Shown: positions 14,988 to 24,992, counted from the first letter of the stretch. The stretch: DNA of 64,000 nucleotides from Flavobacteriaceae bacterium R38 (GCA_009901575.1 WXYP01000001.1:1-64000); one strand, 5' to 3'. A program made the numbers and translations. Notes: a model not told the origin generated them from the sequence alone.

Positions 14988-17627
14988 ATGAAAAAGATTA
15001 AAAAAGCCCTTAAAATAACTGCCATTTTTTTAGCAATTGGAATAGGAGCATTAATTGTGATTCCGATAATCTTTGAAGATAAGATTATAGCTATGATTAA
15101 AGATGCTGTTAATGATAATGTTAATGCAGAACTTGACTTTAAAGATGCAGATATTAGTTTATTAAGCAGTTTTCCTAATGCTACTGTCGTTTTAGACGAT
15201 TTGACACTTGTTAATTTAGAGCCGTTTGCAGGAGATACGCTTTTTGTAGCTAGTAAAATCAGCTTAAAAATGTCTATGCGAGAGCTATTTAAAGGAAGTG
15301 ATGAGTCAATTAATGTAAATTATATAGCACTTAATGATGCCAAGGTTAATATTCATGTAAATGAAGAAGGAGCTGCGAATTATGATATTGCCAAACCTTC
15401 GGAATCATCAGAAGCCGCAGAAGGAGAAACCGGGAGTAATCAAAATTTTGTGTTTTCTGTCAAAAAATATGAATTGACAAATAGTTTGATCTCTTATAAT
15501 GATGATTCAAGTAGGGTGAATTTGTTGATTGAAGATCTTAATCATGAGGGGAGGGGAGATTTATCGTTAGAGAAGTCTGAATTAGATACAAAAACAGATG
15601 CCCTGGTGTCTTTTGCAATGGATAGTACCAGGTACTTGAATAAAAATCCGATAAAACTAGATGCCTCAATTGGAATCGACTTGAAAGAGAACAAATATGC
15701 TTTCCTGGAGAACAAAGCACAGATAAATCAATTACCTCTTGTATTTGATGGATTCGTTAAACTAAATGACGACAATCAGGAAGTAAATGTCAACTTTAAA
15801 ACTCCTTCGTCAGATTTTAAAAACTTCTTAGCAGTTATTCCTGAAGTGTATTCTAAAAATATTGAAAATGTAAAAACTGAAGGGAATTTTGAAATAGCAG
15901 GATCTTTTAAAGGAATTGTAGACGATAAATATATCCCTGCTTTTGATATTTCTATCCATTCTGAAAATGCAATGTTTAAATATCCGGATTTGCCTAAATC
16001 TGTAAGAGATATTCAAATTAAAACCCGTATTGCAAATACTACCGGGATTACAAATGATACTTATGTAGACATACAAAAACTTTCATTTAAGATTGATGAA
16101 GATACTTTTAATGCCAATGCTAAACTAAGTAACCTTATAGAAAACCCTAATGTGAATATGCATGTTGATGGCCGTTTAAATTTAGCCAACCTGTCGCAAG
16201 CATACCCTGTAACTACAGAAACCAAATTAAAGGGAAGACTGGAAGCGAATGTTACAAGTAGTTTTGATATGAAATCTTTAGAAAATAAGCAGTATGAGAA
16301 TACTAAAAATGATGGAGTTTTAAAGCTGAATGATTTTGAGTATACTTCTGAAGAAATAGCAAATCCTATCGAGATCAAGATAGCAGAAGTAGCATTTAAT
16401 CCAACTACTGTCGACTTGAATACATTTGATGCTAAGACGGGTCAAACCGATTTTAGAGCCAAAGGAACAATTAAAAATTTATTAGGATTTCTGTTTAATA
16501 ATGAAGATGTGGATGGAAATTTTGATGTCGATTCTAATGTATTTGCAATTAGTGATTTTATGGTAGCAGATGCTTCAGGAGACGGTGAACAGGAAACTGA
16601 TGGAAATAATGAAGTGACACCTGAAGAAAAAATAAAGATCCCTTCATTTTTAAATGCAACTTTGAATGCTTCGGTAAATACAGTTTTATACGATAATCTC
16701 ACCCTTAAAAATGTAAAAGGCGCTTTAATAATTAAAGATGAAAAAGCTTCTTTGGTTAATGTTACTTCAAATTTATTTGATGGAAACCTGGGATTAAACG
16801 GAAGCGTTTCTACAAAAACAGAAACTCCGGTTTTTGATATGAACCTGGCGATTAATGCGTTTGATATTGCGCAATCTTTCACAAATTTGGATTTGTTTAA
16901 GGCACTATCTCCAATAGCAGCAGCTTTGAAAGGAAAATTAAACACAAACCTGTCGCTTTCCGGGAATTTAAATGATGATTTTACTCCGAATTTATCTACC
17001 ATCAGTGGAAAGGCACTGGCAGAATTATTGGCATCGTCTATAGACCCTGAGAAGTCAAAGGCTTTAAGTTTGTTAAGTAGTAACTTGAGTTTTGTCAATC
17101 TTAAAGAATTAAACCTGGATAAACTAAAAACTTCGCTTTCTTTTGAAAATGGGGAAGTATCATTAAAACCTTTGCAATTGAATTATAAAGATATTGGTAT
17201 CGAGATTTCCGGAGGGCATTCTTTTGATACCTCACTGGGTTACCAGGCAACGTTTAATGTGCCTGCAAAATACCTGGGAAATGAAGCTTCAGGTTTAATC
17301 GCTAAATTAGGTGAAGAAGATGCGAAAAATATAAAAATACCTGTTACAGCTGATATCTCTGGGAAAATAACCAATCCGTCTGTAAAAACAGATTTAAAAC
17401 AGGTAGTTACCAATCTTACCAGCCAGTTAGTACAAAAGCAAAAAGAGAAATTAGTAGATAAAGGGAAAGATAAAGTAAAGGATGCAGTTAGTGATTTGCT
17501 TAATGGCGGATCAAATAAAGCAAAAGATTCCGTAAACAAATCAGATCCTTTAAAAGATACTGCCGGAAAACTAATAAACAATCTCTTCAGGAAAAAGGAA
17601 AAGAAAAAAGATTCCACAAAAAATTAA
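14988..17627 (+). CDS. AsmA-family inner-membrane protein
   Basis: The 879-residue protein has an N-terminal membrane anchor (about residues 9-28) followed by a long periplasmic region of repeated beta strands, as in the AsmA group. Recognisable parts are NAELDFKDADISLLSSFPNATVVLDDLTLVN near the N-terminus and the AsmA C-terminal region around ISGKALAELLASSI and LSGNLNDDFTPN. The tail is rich in Lys/Asp. AsmA-like proteins bridge the envelope and are implicated in phospholipid transport to the outer membrane; a role for this one is inferred only from the family. It follows the transporter gene by 6 bp and precedes the LysE gene by 35 bp. Confidence 0.85.
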   Translation: MKKIKKALKITAIFLAIGIGALIVIPIIFEDKIIAMIKDAVNDNVNAELDFKDADISLLSSFPNATVVLDDLTLVNLEPFAGDTLFVASKISLKMSMRELFKGSDESINVNYIALNDAKVNIHVNEEGAANYDIAKPSESSEAAEGETGSNQNFVFSVKKYELTNSLISYNDDSSRVNLLIEDLNHEGRGDLSLEKSELDTKTDALVSFAMDSTRYLNKNPIKLDASIGIDLKENKYAFLENKAQINQLPLVFDGFVKLNDDNQEVNVNFKTPSSDFKNFLAVIPEVYSKNIENVKTEGNFEIAGSFKGIVDDKYIPAFDISIHSENAMFKYPDLPKSVRDIQIKTRIANTTGITNDTYVDIQKLSFKIDEDTFNANAKLSNLIENPNVNMHVDGRLNLANLSQAYPVTTETKLKGRLEANVTSSFDMKSLENKQYENTKNDGVLKLNDFEYTSEEIANPIEIKIAEVAFNPTTVDLNTFDAKTGQTDFRAKGTIKNLLGFLFNNEDVDGNFDVDSNVFAISDFMVADASGDGEQETDGNNEVTPEEKIKIPSFLNATLNASVNTVLYDNLTLKNVKGALIIKDEKASLVNVTSNLFDGNLGLNGSVSTKTETPVFDMNLAINAFDIAQSFTNLDLFKALSPIAAALKGKLNTNLSLSGNLNDDFTPNLSTISGKALAELLASSIDPEKSKALSLLSSNLSFVNLKELNLDKLKTSLSFENGEVSLKPLQLNYKDIGIEISGGHSFDTSLGYQATFNVPAKYLGNEASGLIAKLGEEDAKNIKIPVTADISGKITNPSVKTDLKQVVTNLTSQLVQKQKEKLVDKGKDKVKDAVSDLLNGGSNKAKDSVNKSDPLKDTAGKLINNLFRKKEKKKDSTKN

Positions 17628-17662
17628 TGTAATTAGGGTAGTTATTAAGCGACTTAGAAGGT

Positions 17663-18289
17663 ATGAGTTTAGTAATTTATTTTTTTATAGGCATTATAGC
17701 AACTTTCTTTGGGGCTATTCCATTAGGAACTGTTAATATTTCGGTAATCAATACAACGATTAAGCAAAATATGAGTACCGCTATGAAAATAGCTTTTGCT
17801 GCAGGGTTTGCCGAAATTATCTTATCTTTTTATGCCCTGCATTGCAGTATGGCAGTTACTGGCTTTATTACTCAAAACGATTGGCTGCAGATTACGCTTG
17901 CATTTTTGGTGTTGGGAATAGGAGCTTTTATGTTACTTAAAAAACAAAAAGAAGCTTCATCTGAAACCAAAAAGAAATTATTTGACTCTAAATACCTTAA
18001 CGGATTTGTATTGGGATTAATTAATCCGCCGGTATTATTATATTGGATTTTTGTAATCGAGTTTTTAAACAGAAACAATTACAGTCTGACTATGGAGGCC
18101 TCATTAAGCCTGGTTTTCTTATTCTTTCTTGGAGTTTATTTAGGGAAAGTGTTAACGCTTTACCTCTACAGTAAAAGTAGTATGTTTATTAAAAAGAAAT
18201 TTGCCAATATTTCTAAAATAGTTAATAAGGTAACGGGGGGATTATTGGTAGTAATAGCGATAGTTCAATTTATCAGATTATTTGTTTAA
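17663..18289 (+). CDS. LysE-family translocator
   Basis: The 208-residue protein has about six membrane segments. The N-terminal GIIATFFGAIPLGTVNISVINTTIKQ, including the small-residue and Pro motif, and the mid-protein NGFVLGLINPPVLLYWIFV are typical of the LysE/RhtB exporter group. The family exports amino acids or similar small molecules; the substrate is not predictable here. It is the last gene of the + strand run starting at sppA and is followed by a dispersed repeat, with no clear T-tailed terminator. Confidence 0.85.
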   Translation: MSLVIYFFIGIIATFFGAIPLGTVNISVINTTIKQNMSTAMKIAFAAGFAEIILSFYALHCSMAVTGFITQNDWLQITLAFLVLGIGAFMLLKKQKEASSETKKKLFDSKYLNGFVLGLINPPVLLYWIFVIEFLNRNNYSLTMEASLSLVFLFFLGVYLGKVLTLYLYSKSSMFIKKKFANISKIVNKVTGGLLVVIAIVQFIRLFV

Positions 18290-18396
18290 GCAAAAACAAT
18301 TAATAGATCCAAGAAAAGTACCCGCTAAATCATACAGTTTTTAGAGAAACAAGTAGTATTTTATATATATTATAAGTAGTGATGAGTTCTATACTT

Positions 18397-18465
18397 TGTC
18401 ATTCCTGCGAAGGCAGGAATCTAAAAATTAAAAGAATATGGATTCCTGCCTTCGCAGGAATGACA
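18397..18465. repeat. Perfect 25-bp inverted repeat with self-complementary arms (REP/BIME-like)
   Basis: Arms 18397-18421 and 18441-18465 are perfect inverted copies around a 19-bp spacer. Each arm contains its own 8-bp hairpin, ATTCCTGC-GAAG-GCAGGAAT. The arm sequence (GTCATTCCTGCGAAGGCAGG) is a recurrent intergenic repeat in many bacterial genomes. It sits between the converging LysE and DUF2797 genes, the usual position for such elements. Confidence 0.85.
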
Positions 18466-18502
18466 ATTCCAAATTAACATAGACTCTTATTTTATATTAA
18501 AA

Positions 18503-19294
18503 TCAAATAACATCAATTTTTACCACATACCCTTCATTAGCTCTTACATTAAACACTGTACTGTCTTCAAAGATGAGGTATTGTCCTTTGATTCCCTTTA
18601 AAATACCGGTGTATTCAGGAGTTTTATCAAGATTTAAACTCTTTACTTTTTCAGGATATTGTGTTACAGGAAATTCTAAATGAGTTTCTTGTGTATTGTT
18701 TTTTAAATAAGGTTTTACTTCTTCTGGAATATAAACAGAGAGACGTTCTTTTTCTACGTTTAAATCTGCATCTTCAATACTATTGGTTAACATTTTTCGC
18801 CAATTGGTCTTATCAGAAATATGATCTTTTAAAGCAACTTCTGTGATTCCGGCCAAATATCTGTTCGGAACTTCAACAATCTCCATGGCTTCATGTGCCC
18901 CCTGATCTATCCATCGGGTAGGGACTTGATTTTTCCTGGTTACTCCTACTTTAATATTACTTGAATTTGCCAGGTAAACGATATGGGGTTGTAACTGCAT
19001 CTTTTTTTCATACGCTAAATCCCGGTCTTCTTTATCTAGATGTGCAGTACTTAATTCGGGTTTCATAATCCAGTCAGCCGCCTGTGGAATTTCAAAAAAA
19101 CAACTTTTACAAAATCCTTGTCTGTAAATCGGGCGTTCCAAATGACAATTTAAGCACTCATATCCAATAAGTTTCATGCTGATCGTACGATTTAATAACT
19201 GATTCATGTTAATAAAATCAGTCTTCATATCGAGGTAATATTGAATAGGAGAAGCAAATGCTGTTTTCATTTTTTTTAACACGCCTTCGTACAT
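18503..19294 (-). CDS. DUF2797-family protein
   Basis: The 263-residue protein begins MYEGVLKKMKTAF and has a treble-clef-like zinc motif at about residues 47-67 (YECLNCHLERPIYRQGFCKSCFF, two CxxC pairs) followed by the family core HIVYLANSSNIKVGVTRKNQVPTRWIDQGA. The function of DUF2797 proteins is not established; the core resembles a GIY-YIG-like nuclease scaffold, stated here only as a resemblance. The start at 19294 keeps the YEGVLKKM residues usual in the family. It is divergent from the GH3 gene with only 42 bp between starts, so the two promoters overlap. Confidence 0.85.
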   Translation of the reverse strand: MYEGVLKKMKTAFASPIQYYLDMKTDFINMNQLLNRTISMKLIGYECLNCHLERPIYRQGFCKSCFFEIPQAADWIMKPELSTAHLDKEDRDLAYEKKMQLQPHIVYLANSSNIKVGVTRKNQVPTRWIDQGAHEAMEIVEVPNRYLAGITEVALKDHISDKTNWRKMLTNSIEDADLNVEKERLSVYIPEEVKPYLKNNTQETHLEFPVTQYPEKVKSLNLDKTPEYTGILKGIKGQYLIFEDSTVFNVRANEGYVVKIDVI

Positions 19295-19336
19295 AGTAAA
19301 AGTTTTGCTATTTTAGTGCTTAAAGATAGTGTAAAT

Positions 19337-20869
19337 ATGCCAATACCTTTATTAAATTCTATTGCTTCTTGGCTATTAAAAAAGAGAATTCATCAGATAG
19401 AACTTTTTCTAAAGTATCCGGCTGAAGTTCAGACTGAGCTTTTAAATCAGTTGCTTACTACTTCTCAGAATACGCTCTATGGCAAAGAGTATGAATTTTC
19501 AACTATCCGCACCTACGAGATTTTCAGAGAGCGTGTTCCTGTCAATACCTATGAAACGATTGAACCTATGATAGAGAGGGCCAGGAGGGGAGAACAAAAT
19601 ATTTTTTGGCCTAGCCCGATAAAATGGTTTGCAAAAAGTAGCGGGACTACCAATGCTAAAAGTAAATTTATTCCGGTAAGTAATGAAGCGCTTGAAGACT
19701 GCCATTTTAAAGCAGGTAAAGATATGTTGTCGCTTTACTTTAACAACAATGAAGATTCCAGGTTGTTTAATGGAAAAAGCCTTCGTTTAGGAGGAAGTAA
19801 AGAACTTTATGAAGATAATGACACCTTTTTTGGAGACCTGTCTGCAATTATAATTGATAACCTTCCTTTTTGGGCAGAAATGAGCAGTACTCCCAGTCAT
19901 AAAGTTTCATTAATGAGTGAATGGGAAACAAAAATGCAGGCGATTATTAATGAAACTATTCATGAAAATGTAACTAGCCTTGCTGGTGTGCCTTCTTGGA
20001 TGCTGGTATTGCTAAATCAATTACTGGAAGAAACCGGGAAAGATCATCTTTTTGAAGTTTGGGAAAACCTCGAAGTATATTTTCACGGAGGTGTGAATTT
20101 TAGCCCTTACATAGATCAGTATAAAAGAATACTGCCTAAAGATGATTTTAAGTATTATGAAATCTATAATGCCTCGGAAGGTTTCTTTGCGATACAAGAC
20201 CGTAATCATTCTGAAGAACTTTTATTGATGCTTGATTATGGTATTTTTTATGAATTCATCGAAATGAGTACTTATAATACCGAACATCAAAAAGTAGTGC
20301 CTTTATGGGAGGTGGAAATGGGTAAGAATTACGCAATAATGATTACCACAAATGCGGGGTTATGGAGATATTGCGTAGGCGATACGGTACGTTTTACGTC
20401 TACAAATCCGTATAGAATAAAAGTAACGGGCAGGACCAAACACTTCATAAATGCCTTTGGTGAAGAACTGATTATAGAGAATGCAGAGATGGCATTAAAA
20501 AAAGCATGTAAAGAGACAGGAGCAGATATAGTTGACTATACTGCTGCTCCAATCTTTATGAATGATAGAGAAAAAGGAGGACATGAATGGTTAATTGAGT
20601 TTAAGACTATGCCTAACGACGTCAATATTTTTAGAAATGTGCTTGATGAAACACTAAAATCGCTCAATTCTGATTATGAAGCCAAACGATACAATAACAT
20701 GACGTTAAATGCTCCAAAGATTCATGTTGCCTGTAAAAATCTTTTCCATGATTGGTTGAAGCTCAAAGGAAAGTTAGGCGGGCAACATAAAGTACCCAGG
20801 CTTTCGAATCAACGTAATTATATAGATGAAATGCTGACTCTGGATAAAGAGCGTCAGCTTCAAATGTGA
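19337..20869 (+). CDS. GH3-family acyl-adenylate-type enzyme
   Basis: The product from the ATG at 19337 is 510 residues and covers the whole GH3 fold of the ANL superfamily. Motifs are IKWFAKSSGTTNAKSKFIPVS (phosphate-binding), FKYYEIYNASEGFFAIQD (adenine site) and LWRYCVGDTVRFTS followed by VTGRTKHFINAFGEELI (hinge and C-terminal domain). Plant GH3 proteins conjugate amino acids to acyl hormones; the substrate in Bacteroidota is unknown. A GTG start at 19316 is possible, but the family usually begins at the MPIPLLNSIASWLLKKRIHQ equivalent. It converges on clpX with a 21-bp gap. Confidence 0.9.
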   Translation: MPIPLLNSIASWLLKKRIHQIELFLKYPAEVQTELLNQLLTTSQNTLYGKEYEFSTIRTYEIFRERVPVNTYETIEPMIERARRGEQNIFWPSPIKWFAKSSGTTNAKSKFIPVSNEALEDCHFKAGKDMLSLYFNNNEDSRLFNGKSLRLGGSKELYEDNDTFFGDLSAIIIDNLPFWAEMSSTPSHKVSLMSEWETKMQAIINETIHENVTSLAGVPSWMLVLLNQLLEETGKDHLFEVWENLEVYFHGGVNFSPYIDQYKRILPKDDFKYYEIYNASEGFFAIQDRNHSEELLLMLDYGIFYEFIEMSTYNTEHQKVVPLWEVEMGKNYAIMITTNAGLWRYCVGDTVRFTSTNPYRIKVTGRTKHFINAFGEELIIENAEMALKKACKETGADIVDYTAAPIFMNDREKGGHEWLIEFKTMPNDVNIFRNVLDETLKSLNSDYEAKRYNNMTLNAPKIHVACKNLFHDWLKLKGKLGGQHKVPRLSNQRNYIDEMLTLDKERQLQM

Positions 20870-20890
20870 TACATCAGTTTTATTTATCGT

Positions 20891-22120
20891 TTAAGAAACG
20901 GCTTTTAGTTTCTTTATCGTGTCTTTAGAAAGTTTTTCTTCTGCGTAGTTTCTGGTCACTACCAATTCTTTTTCATCAGAACTTGGAAGTTCAAACATTG
21001 CATCAGTTAAGATAGCTTCGCAAAGAGAACGTAAACCTCTGGCTCCTAATTTGTACTCGATAGCTTTTTCTACGATATATTCAAGAGCGTCATCTTTTAT
21101 AGTGAACTTAATTTCGTCCATTTCAAAAAGCTTTATATACTGCTTGATAATGGCATTTTTAGGCTCAGTAAGAATAGCTCTCAATGTTTTGGCATCAAGC
21201 GGATTCATATACGTTAATGCAGGTAAACGCCCGATAATTTCTGGAATAAGACCAAAATCTTTTAAATCCCTTGGAATGATATATTGTAAAAGATTAGAAT
21301 TGTCTATTCCGTCTTCGTTTTTAGAAGCACTATAACCTACAGCTTGCATATTGAGACGACGTGTGATAATTTTTTCAATGCCATCAAAAGCTCCTCCTGC
21401 TATAAATAAAATATTTTCGGTATTAACCTCAATGAATTTTTGATCAGGATGCTTTCTTCCTCCTTTAGGCGGAACATTAACAATGGTCCCTTCTAATAAT
21501 TTTAATAAAGCTTGCTGTACTCCTTCTCCGGAGACATCTCTTGTTATAGACGGATTGTCACTTTTGCGTGCAATCTTATCAATTTCATCAATAAAAACAA
21601 TACCTCTTTCTGCTTTTTCTAAATTATAGTCGGCGGCTTGTAATAAACGGGTTAAAATACTTTCAACATCTTCTCCAACATATCCGGCTTCGGTTAAAAC
21701 AGTAGCGTCTACTATAGCCAGCGGAACATTTAGCATTTTGGCAATGGTCTTGGCGATTAAAGTCTTTCCGGTACCGGTTTGCCCAACCATGATGATGTTA
21801 CTTTTTTGAATTTCAGTATCATCATTACTTACCTGTAATAGTCTTTTGTAGTGATTATATACTGCTACAGACATTACTTTTTTGGTAACTTCCTGTCCAA
21901 TAATAAATTGATCTAAGAAGTTTTTTATTTCTAGAGGTTTTTTTAAGACTAATTCTGAAGAAAGTTCCCCGGTTTTAGATTGTCTTGATTCTTCCAGAAC
22001 TATGCCATGTGCCTGCTCAATACAACGATCGCATATATGTGCATCTAGTCCGGCGATCAATAAATTAGTTTCTGGTTTCTTTCTTCCGCAAAATGAACAT
22101 TCCAATTCTTCTTTTGCCAT
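20891..22120 (-). CDS. clpX: ATP-dependent Clp protease ATP-binding subunit ClpX
   Basis: The 409-residue protein has the N-terminal C4 zinc-binding domain ([13 protein letters not shown] and HICDRC), Walker [15 protein letters not shown], Walker B region [14 protein letters not shown] and the C-terminal sensor-2 region [16 protein letters not shown]. It unfolds tagged substrates and feeds them to ClpP. The order tig, clpP, clpX on the - strand is the common bacterial arrangement, with 44 bp between clpP and clpX. Confidence 0.98.
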   Translation of the reverse strand: MAKEELECSFCGRKKPETNLLIAGLDAHICDRCIEQAHGIVLEESRQSKTGELSSELVLKKPLEIKNFLDQFIIGQEVTKKVMSVAVYNHYKRLLQVSNDDTEIQKSNIIMVGQTGTGKTLIAKTIAKMLNVPLAIVDATVLTEAGYVGEDVESILTRLLQAADYNLEKAERGIVFIDEIDKIARKSDNPSITRDVSGEGVQQALLKLLEGTIVNVPPKGGRKHPDQKFIEVNTENILFIAGGAFDGIEKIITRRLNMQAVGYSASKNEDGIDNSNLLQYIIPRDLKDFGLIPEIIGRLPALTYMNPLDAKTLRAILTEPKNAIIKQYIKLFEMDEIKFTIKDDALEYIVEKAIEYKLGARGLRSLCEAILTDAMFELPSSDEKELVVTRNYAEEKLSKDTIKKLKAVS

Positions 22121-22164
22121 AATCTTAAAATTTAATTATATGTATTTAATGAGTCGATGAGAAA

Positions 22165-22824
22165 TTAATTCCTTGCTAAAATCTCGTCAATCATTCCATA
22201 ATCTTTAGCCTCGTTGGCCTTCATCCAATAATCCCTGTCACTGTCTTCATGTACTTTATCAAATTTCTGACCAGAGTGATTAGCGATTATTTCGTACAAT
22301 TCATCTTTAAGCTTTAAAATTTCTCTCGCTGTAATTTCTATATCACTAGCTTGTCCTTGAGCTCCTCCTAAAGGTTGGTGAATCATGACTCTTGAATGCG
22401 TTAAGCCACTTCGTTTTCCTTTTTCTCCGGCACATAACAATACTGCTGCCATAGAAGCTGCAATACCTGTACAGATTGTAGATACATCTGGCTTGATAAA
22501 CTGCATAGTATCGTAAATTCCTAAACCTGCATATACACTTCCACCAGGTGAATTGATATAAATCTGGATATCTTTAGAAGCATCTACACTTTCAAGAAAA
22601 AGTAATTGCGCCTGGATGATGTTAGCAATATGATCGTCAATTCCAGTTCCCATAAAGATGATTCTATCCATCATTAAACGGGAGAAAACATCCATTTGAG
22701 CAACATTTAACTGGCGTTCTTCCATAATATATGGAGTCATGCTGCTAATTATTTTATCGTAGTACATGCTATTGATACCATGATGGTTAATAGCATATTT
22801 TTGAAATTCTTTTCCGTAGTCCAT
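22165..22824 (-). CDS. clpP: ATP-dependent Clp protease proteolytic subunit ClpP
   Basis: The 219-residue protein carries the complete Ser-His-Asp triad: Ser in CTGIAASMAAVLL, His in SRVMIHQPLGGAQG and Asp in the DSDRDYWMKANEAKDYG region. It also has the YINSPGGSVYAGLGIYDTM strand that binds substrate. It forms the barrel-shaped protease working with ClpX encoded just downstream. A strong hairpin lies in the 78-bp gap before it. Confidence 0.98.
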   Translation of the reverse strand: MDYGKEFQKYAINHHGINSMYYDKIISSMTPYIMEERQLNVAQMDVFSRLMMDRIIFMGTGIDDHIANIIQAQLLFLESVDASKDIQIYINSPGGSVYAGLGIYDTMQFIKPDVSTICTGIAASMAAVLLCAGEKGKRSGLTHSRVMIHQPLGGAQGQASDIEITAREILKLKDELYEIIANHSGQKFDKVHEDSDRDYWMKANEAKDYGMIDEILARN

Positions 22825-22851
22825 AGGTTTTTTTACTATGATTTCGATTAA

Positions 22852-22886
22852 TTAAGGCGTCAAATTATAAGAATTTAACGCCTTAA
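22852..22886 (-). promoter_or_regulatory. Hairpin in the tig-clpP gap
   Basis: Arms 22852-22866 and 22872-22886 are inverted copies with one wobble mismatch over 15 bp and a 5-bp loop; the outer part is TTAAGGCGT/ACGCCTTAA. No T-run follows on the - strand. It could be a weak terminator, a 5' UTR structure or an operator for clpP. Confidence 0.6.
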
Positions 22887-22902
22887 ATATAGTTTTTTTT
22901 TA

Positions 22903-24231
22903 CTAATCGTTCCCGTAAACTTCTTTGATAAAGTTTTCGTATGAAACATTTTTAGTCTTTAAATTTGCTTTCTCTTTATATAGAGAAACTAATTTTTGAC
23001 TCATTAATTGTTCAGAAAGCCTTTTAACTTCGTCTTGATTAGAAAGTACTCTGGTTACAATGTTTTCGACATCTTCATCAGATGGATTAGTTTGACCAAA
23101 TTGTGCCATTTGAATTTTAATAAATCCTTTAGCAAATTCTTTTAATTCGTCAAAATTCACTTGAAGATCATTCTCCTGAACAATTTTACCTTCAATTAAC
23201 TGATATCTTAATCCTTTTTCAGACTTTTCATATTCTTCATTAGCCTGATCTTCTGTTAATGGGTTTTCCCCGGTATTTTGAATCCACTTTTTTAAGAAAG
23301 CAGAAGGTAAATCAAACTTGGTGTTTTCTACTAAATATTCTGTAACATCATTTAGTAACTTTTGATCAGACTGCTGTACAAACTGCTTTTCGGCATCTTC
23401 TTTAATCTTAGCCGTTAACTCTTCTTCTGAAGTAACTACATCTTTACCAAAAAGTTTATCAAAAAGCTCTTGGTCCAGGACAGCTAGTTCTCTTTTGTTG
23501 ATTTCTTCTAAAGTGAAATTAACTTCAACTTCCAAACCTTGAGCATCTTCATTTTTAATACCAAGAAGACTAACTAAGTCTGTGTCGTTTTTAGTTAATC
23601 CTTTTGTTTTAAACGTGATAACATCTCCGGATTTTGCAGCTGTAAATTTTTCAAGATTCTTTTTCCCTTTGATCTTGTCTAAAGAAAAAGTAGTTTTATT
23701 AGTAATCTCTTTTTCTTCGTTAATGAAAGTACCTGTTAATTCATCATCAGCCTCTACAGTATCTTTCGCGATCAATTTTCCATATTGCTTACGGATATTT
23801 TCTATTTGATCATCAACCATTTTTTTATCAGCAGTAATATTGTAATGCGTAATGGCTTTCTTTCCTTTAAGACTAATGTCAAATGAAGGAGCAAGACCTA
23901 ATTCAAATTCAAAAGAGAAATCTTCAGAATCCCAGTCAAAATCCTCTTGAAGCCTTGGAAGAGGGTTTCCTAAAACATCAAGTTTTTCTTCGGTTAAATA
24001 CTTATTTAATGAATCTTGAAGTAGTTTGTTAACTTCGTCAACTAATACAGCTTTACCGTATTGTTTTTTAACCAATCCCATTGGTACATGTCCTTTTCTA
24101 AAACCAGGAATATTGGCTTTTGCACGATAATCTTTTAGGATTTCTGTTACTTTATCGTTGTAATCATCTTTTGTAATTGCAACTTTTAAAATTGCATTTA
24201 AATCATCTATCTGCTCTTTAGTAATATCCAT
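22903..24231 (-). CDS. tig: Trigger factor
   Basis: The 442-residue protein has the N-terminal ribosome-binding domain with the signature PGFRKGHVPMGLVKKQYGKAV (about residues 41-60), a central domain at the place of the FKBP-type PPIase (about 155-240) that looks diverged, and a long helical C-terminal chaperone domain. The diverged middle is usual in Bacteroidota trigger factors, so peptidyl-prolyl isomerase activity is uncertain. It binds nascent chains at the ribosome exit. It leads the tig-clpP-clpX series. Confidence 0.95.
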   Translation of the reverse strand: MDITKEQIDDLNAILKVAITKDDYNDKVTEILKDYRAKANIPGFRKGHVPMGLVKKQYGKAVLVDEVNKLLQDSLNKYLTEEKLDVLGNPLPRLQEDFDWDSEDFSFEFELGLAPSFDISLKGKKAITHYNITADKKMVDDQIENIRKQYGKLIAKDTVEADDELTGTFINEEKEITNKTTFSLDKIKGKKNLEKFTAAKSGDVITFKTKGLTKNDTDLVSLLGIKNEDAQGLEVEVNFTLEEINKRELAVLDQELFDKLFGKDVVTSEEELTAKIKEDAEKQFVQQSDQKLLNDVTEYLVENTKFDLPSAFLKKWIQNTGENPLTEDQANEEYEKSEKGLRYQLIEGKIVQENDLQVNFDELKEFAKGFIKIQMAQFGQTNPSDEDVENIVTRVLSNQDEVKRLSEQLMSQKLVSLYKEKANLKTKNVSYENFIKEVYGND

Positions 24232-24336
24232 TTCTATAAAAATAAATTATTTGTAAGCTGTAAAAATTGGCTTGCAAAATTAATGTATTTTTATAAGTTG
24301 GACAAGTTTTTAATTCATTGAAATTCAAAGGTTATG

Positions 24337-24690
24337 TTAATGTTTTTTATCGCCTTTGAGTAAAGAAAATAAAACCGATTGAAATAAAGATAACAACAAG
24401 CTAAAAATGAGTGCCCAAAAGAGGTTTTTTGTGCCAAAACCAGTAATTAACTTATCGGCTAAAACAACAATTATCGCATTGATGATAAGCAGGAAAAAAC
24501 CTAGCGTTAAGATAGTTGCCGGAAGTGTAAAAATAATTAATAAAGGTTTTACAAATACATTGAGTATACTTAATACCAGGGCTACAGTAATAGCTGTTAA
24601 ATAATTATCGACATAAATACCGGGAAGTATTTTTGATAATACTATCACCACGAGAGCAGAAAGCAGGATTTTTAAAATGTATTTTTTCAA
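24337..24690 (-). CDS. Small four-helix membrane protein (phage holin 4 / PF04020-like)
   Basis: The 117-residue protein is almost entirely hydrophobic, with four predicted membrane segments and the motif NVFVKPLLIIFTLPATILTLGFFLLIINA typical of the so-called phage holin family 4 (PF04020). Despite that name, these are widespread chromosomal membrane proteins and there are no phage genes nearby. Its function is not known. It starts with LYS-LYS after Met and ends KGDKKH. Confidence 0.85.
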   Translation of the reverse strand: MKKYILKILLSALVVIVLSKILPGIYVDNYLTAITVALVLSILNVFVKPLLIIFTLPATILTLGFFLLIINAIIVVLADKLITGFGTKNLFWALIFSLLLSLFQSVLFSLLKGDKKH

Positions 24691-24992
24691 TTTCTTTATT
24701 TTGAGAAGGTAAAAGATACGAAAAAAGAAGTTTTTGATCGGTTAAACCTGTGTAGACAAATAAAAAATAATCTTTCACCACAATTTTTATGTATTTCACA
24801 ACAAAACTTTCCGGGAACAGAAAGAACTTTCTATGTTTGAAGTGTCAGAGATTAATAGCAAAACTTATCTTGATGTGTTAATAAGAGATAGCGATGTCCC
24901 CAAAGTCACTATCATTTATTGAAAAAAAAATAAAATCCCGATTCCTACTTATCGGGATTTTTGTTTTTGTTAAAATCTAATATACTTTTTAT
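24691..24992. other. Intergenic stretch with one terminator
   Basis: No gene is supported here. The upstream region of the small membrane protein (24691 onward) is AT-rich; the only clear structure is the terminator at 24933-24960. Confidence 0.6.
24933..24960 (-). terminator. Terminator of the pdxJ-hydrolase operon
   Basis: The perfect 10-bp stem AAATCCCGAT/ATCGGGATTT has an 8-base loop. On the - strand it is followed by ATTTTATTTTTTTTT, a strong T tract, just downstream of the hydrolase stop. Confidence 0.85.

Noticed and set aside
16442-17098. Long - strand open frame of 218 codons inside the AsmA-like gene
   Set aside because: It is the mirror frame of a strong coding region with a clear signal and family motifs; its translation has no recognisable domain.
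24337-24690. Phage holin name for the small membrane protein
   Set aside because: No phage genes are nearby and the PF04020-like family is chromosomal in many bacteria, so a prophage remnant is not supported.
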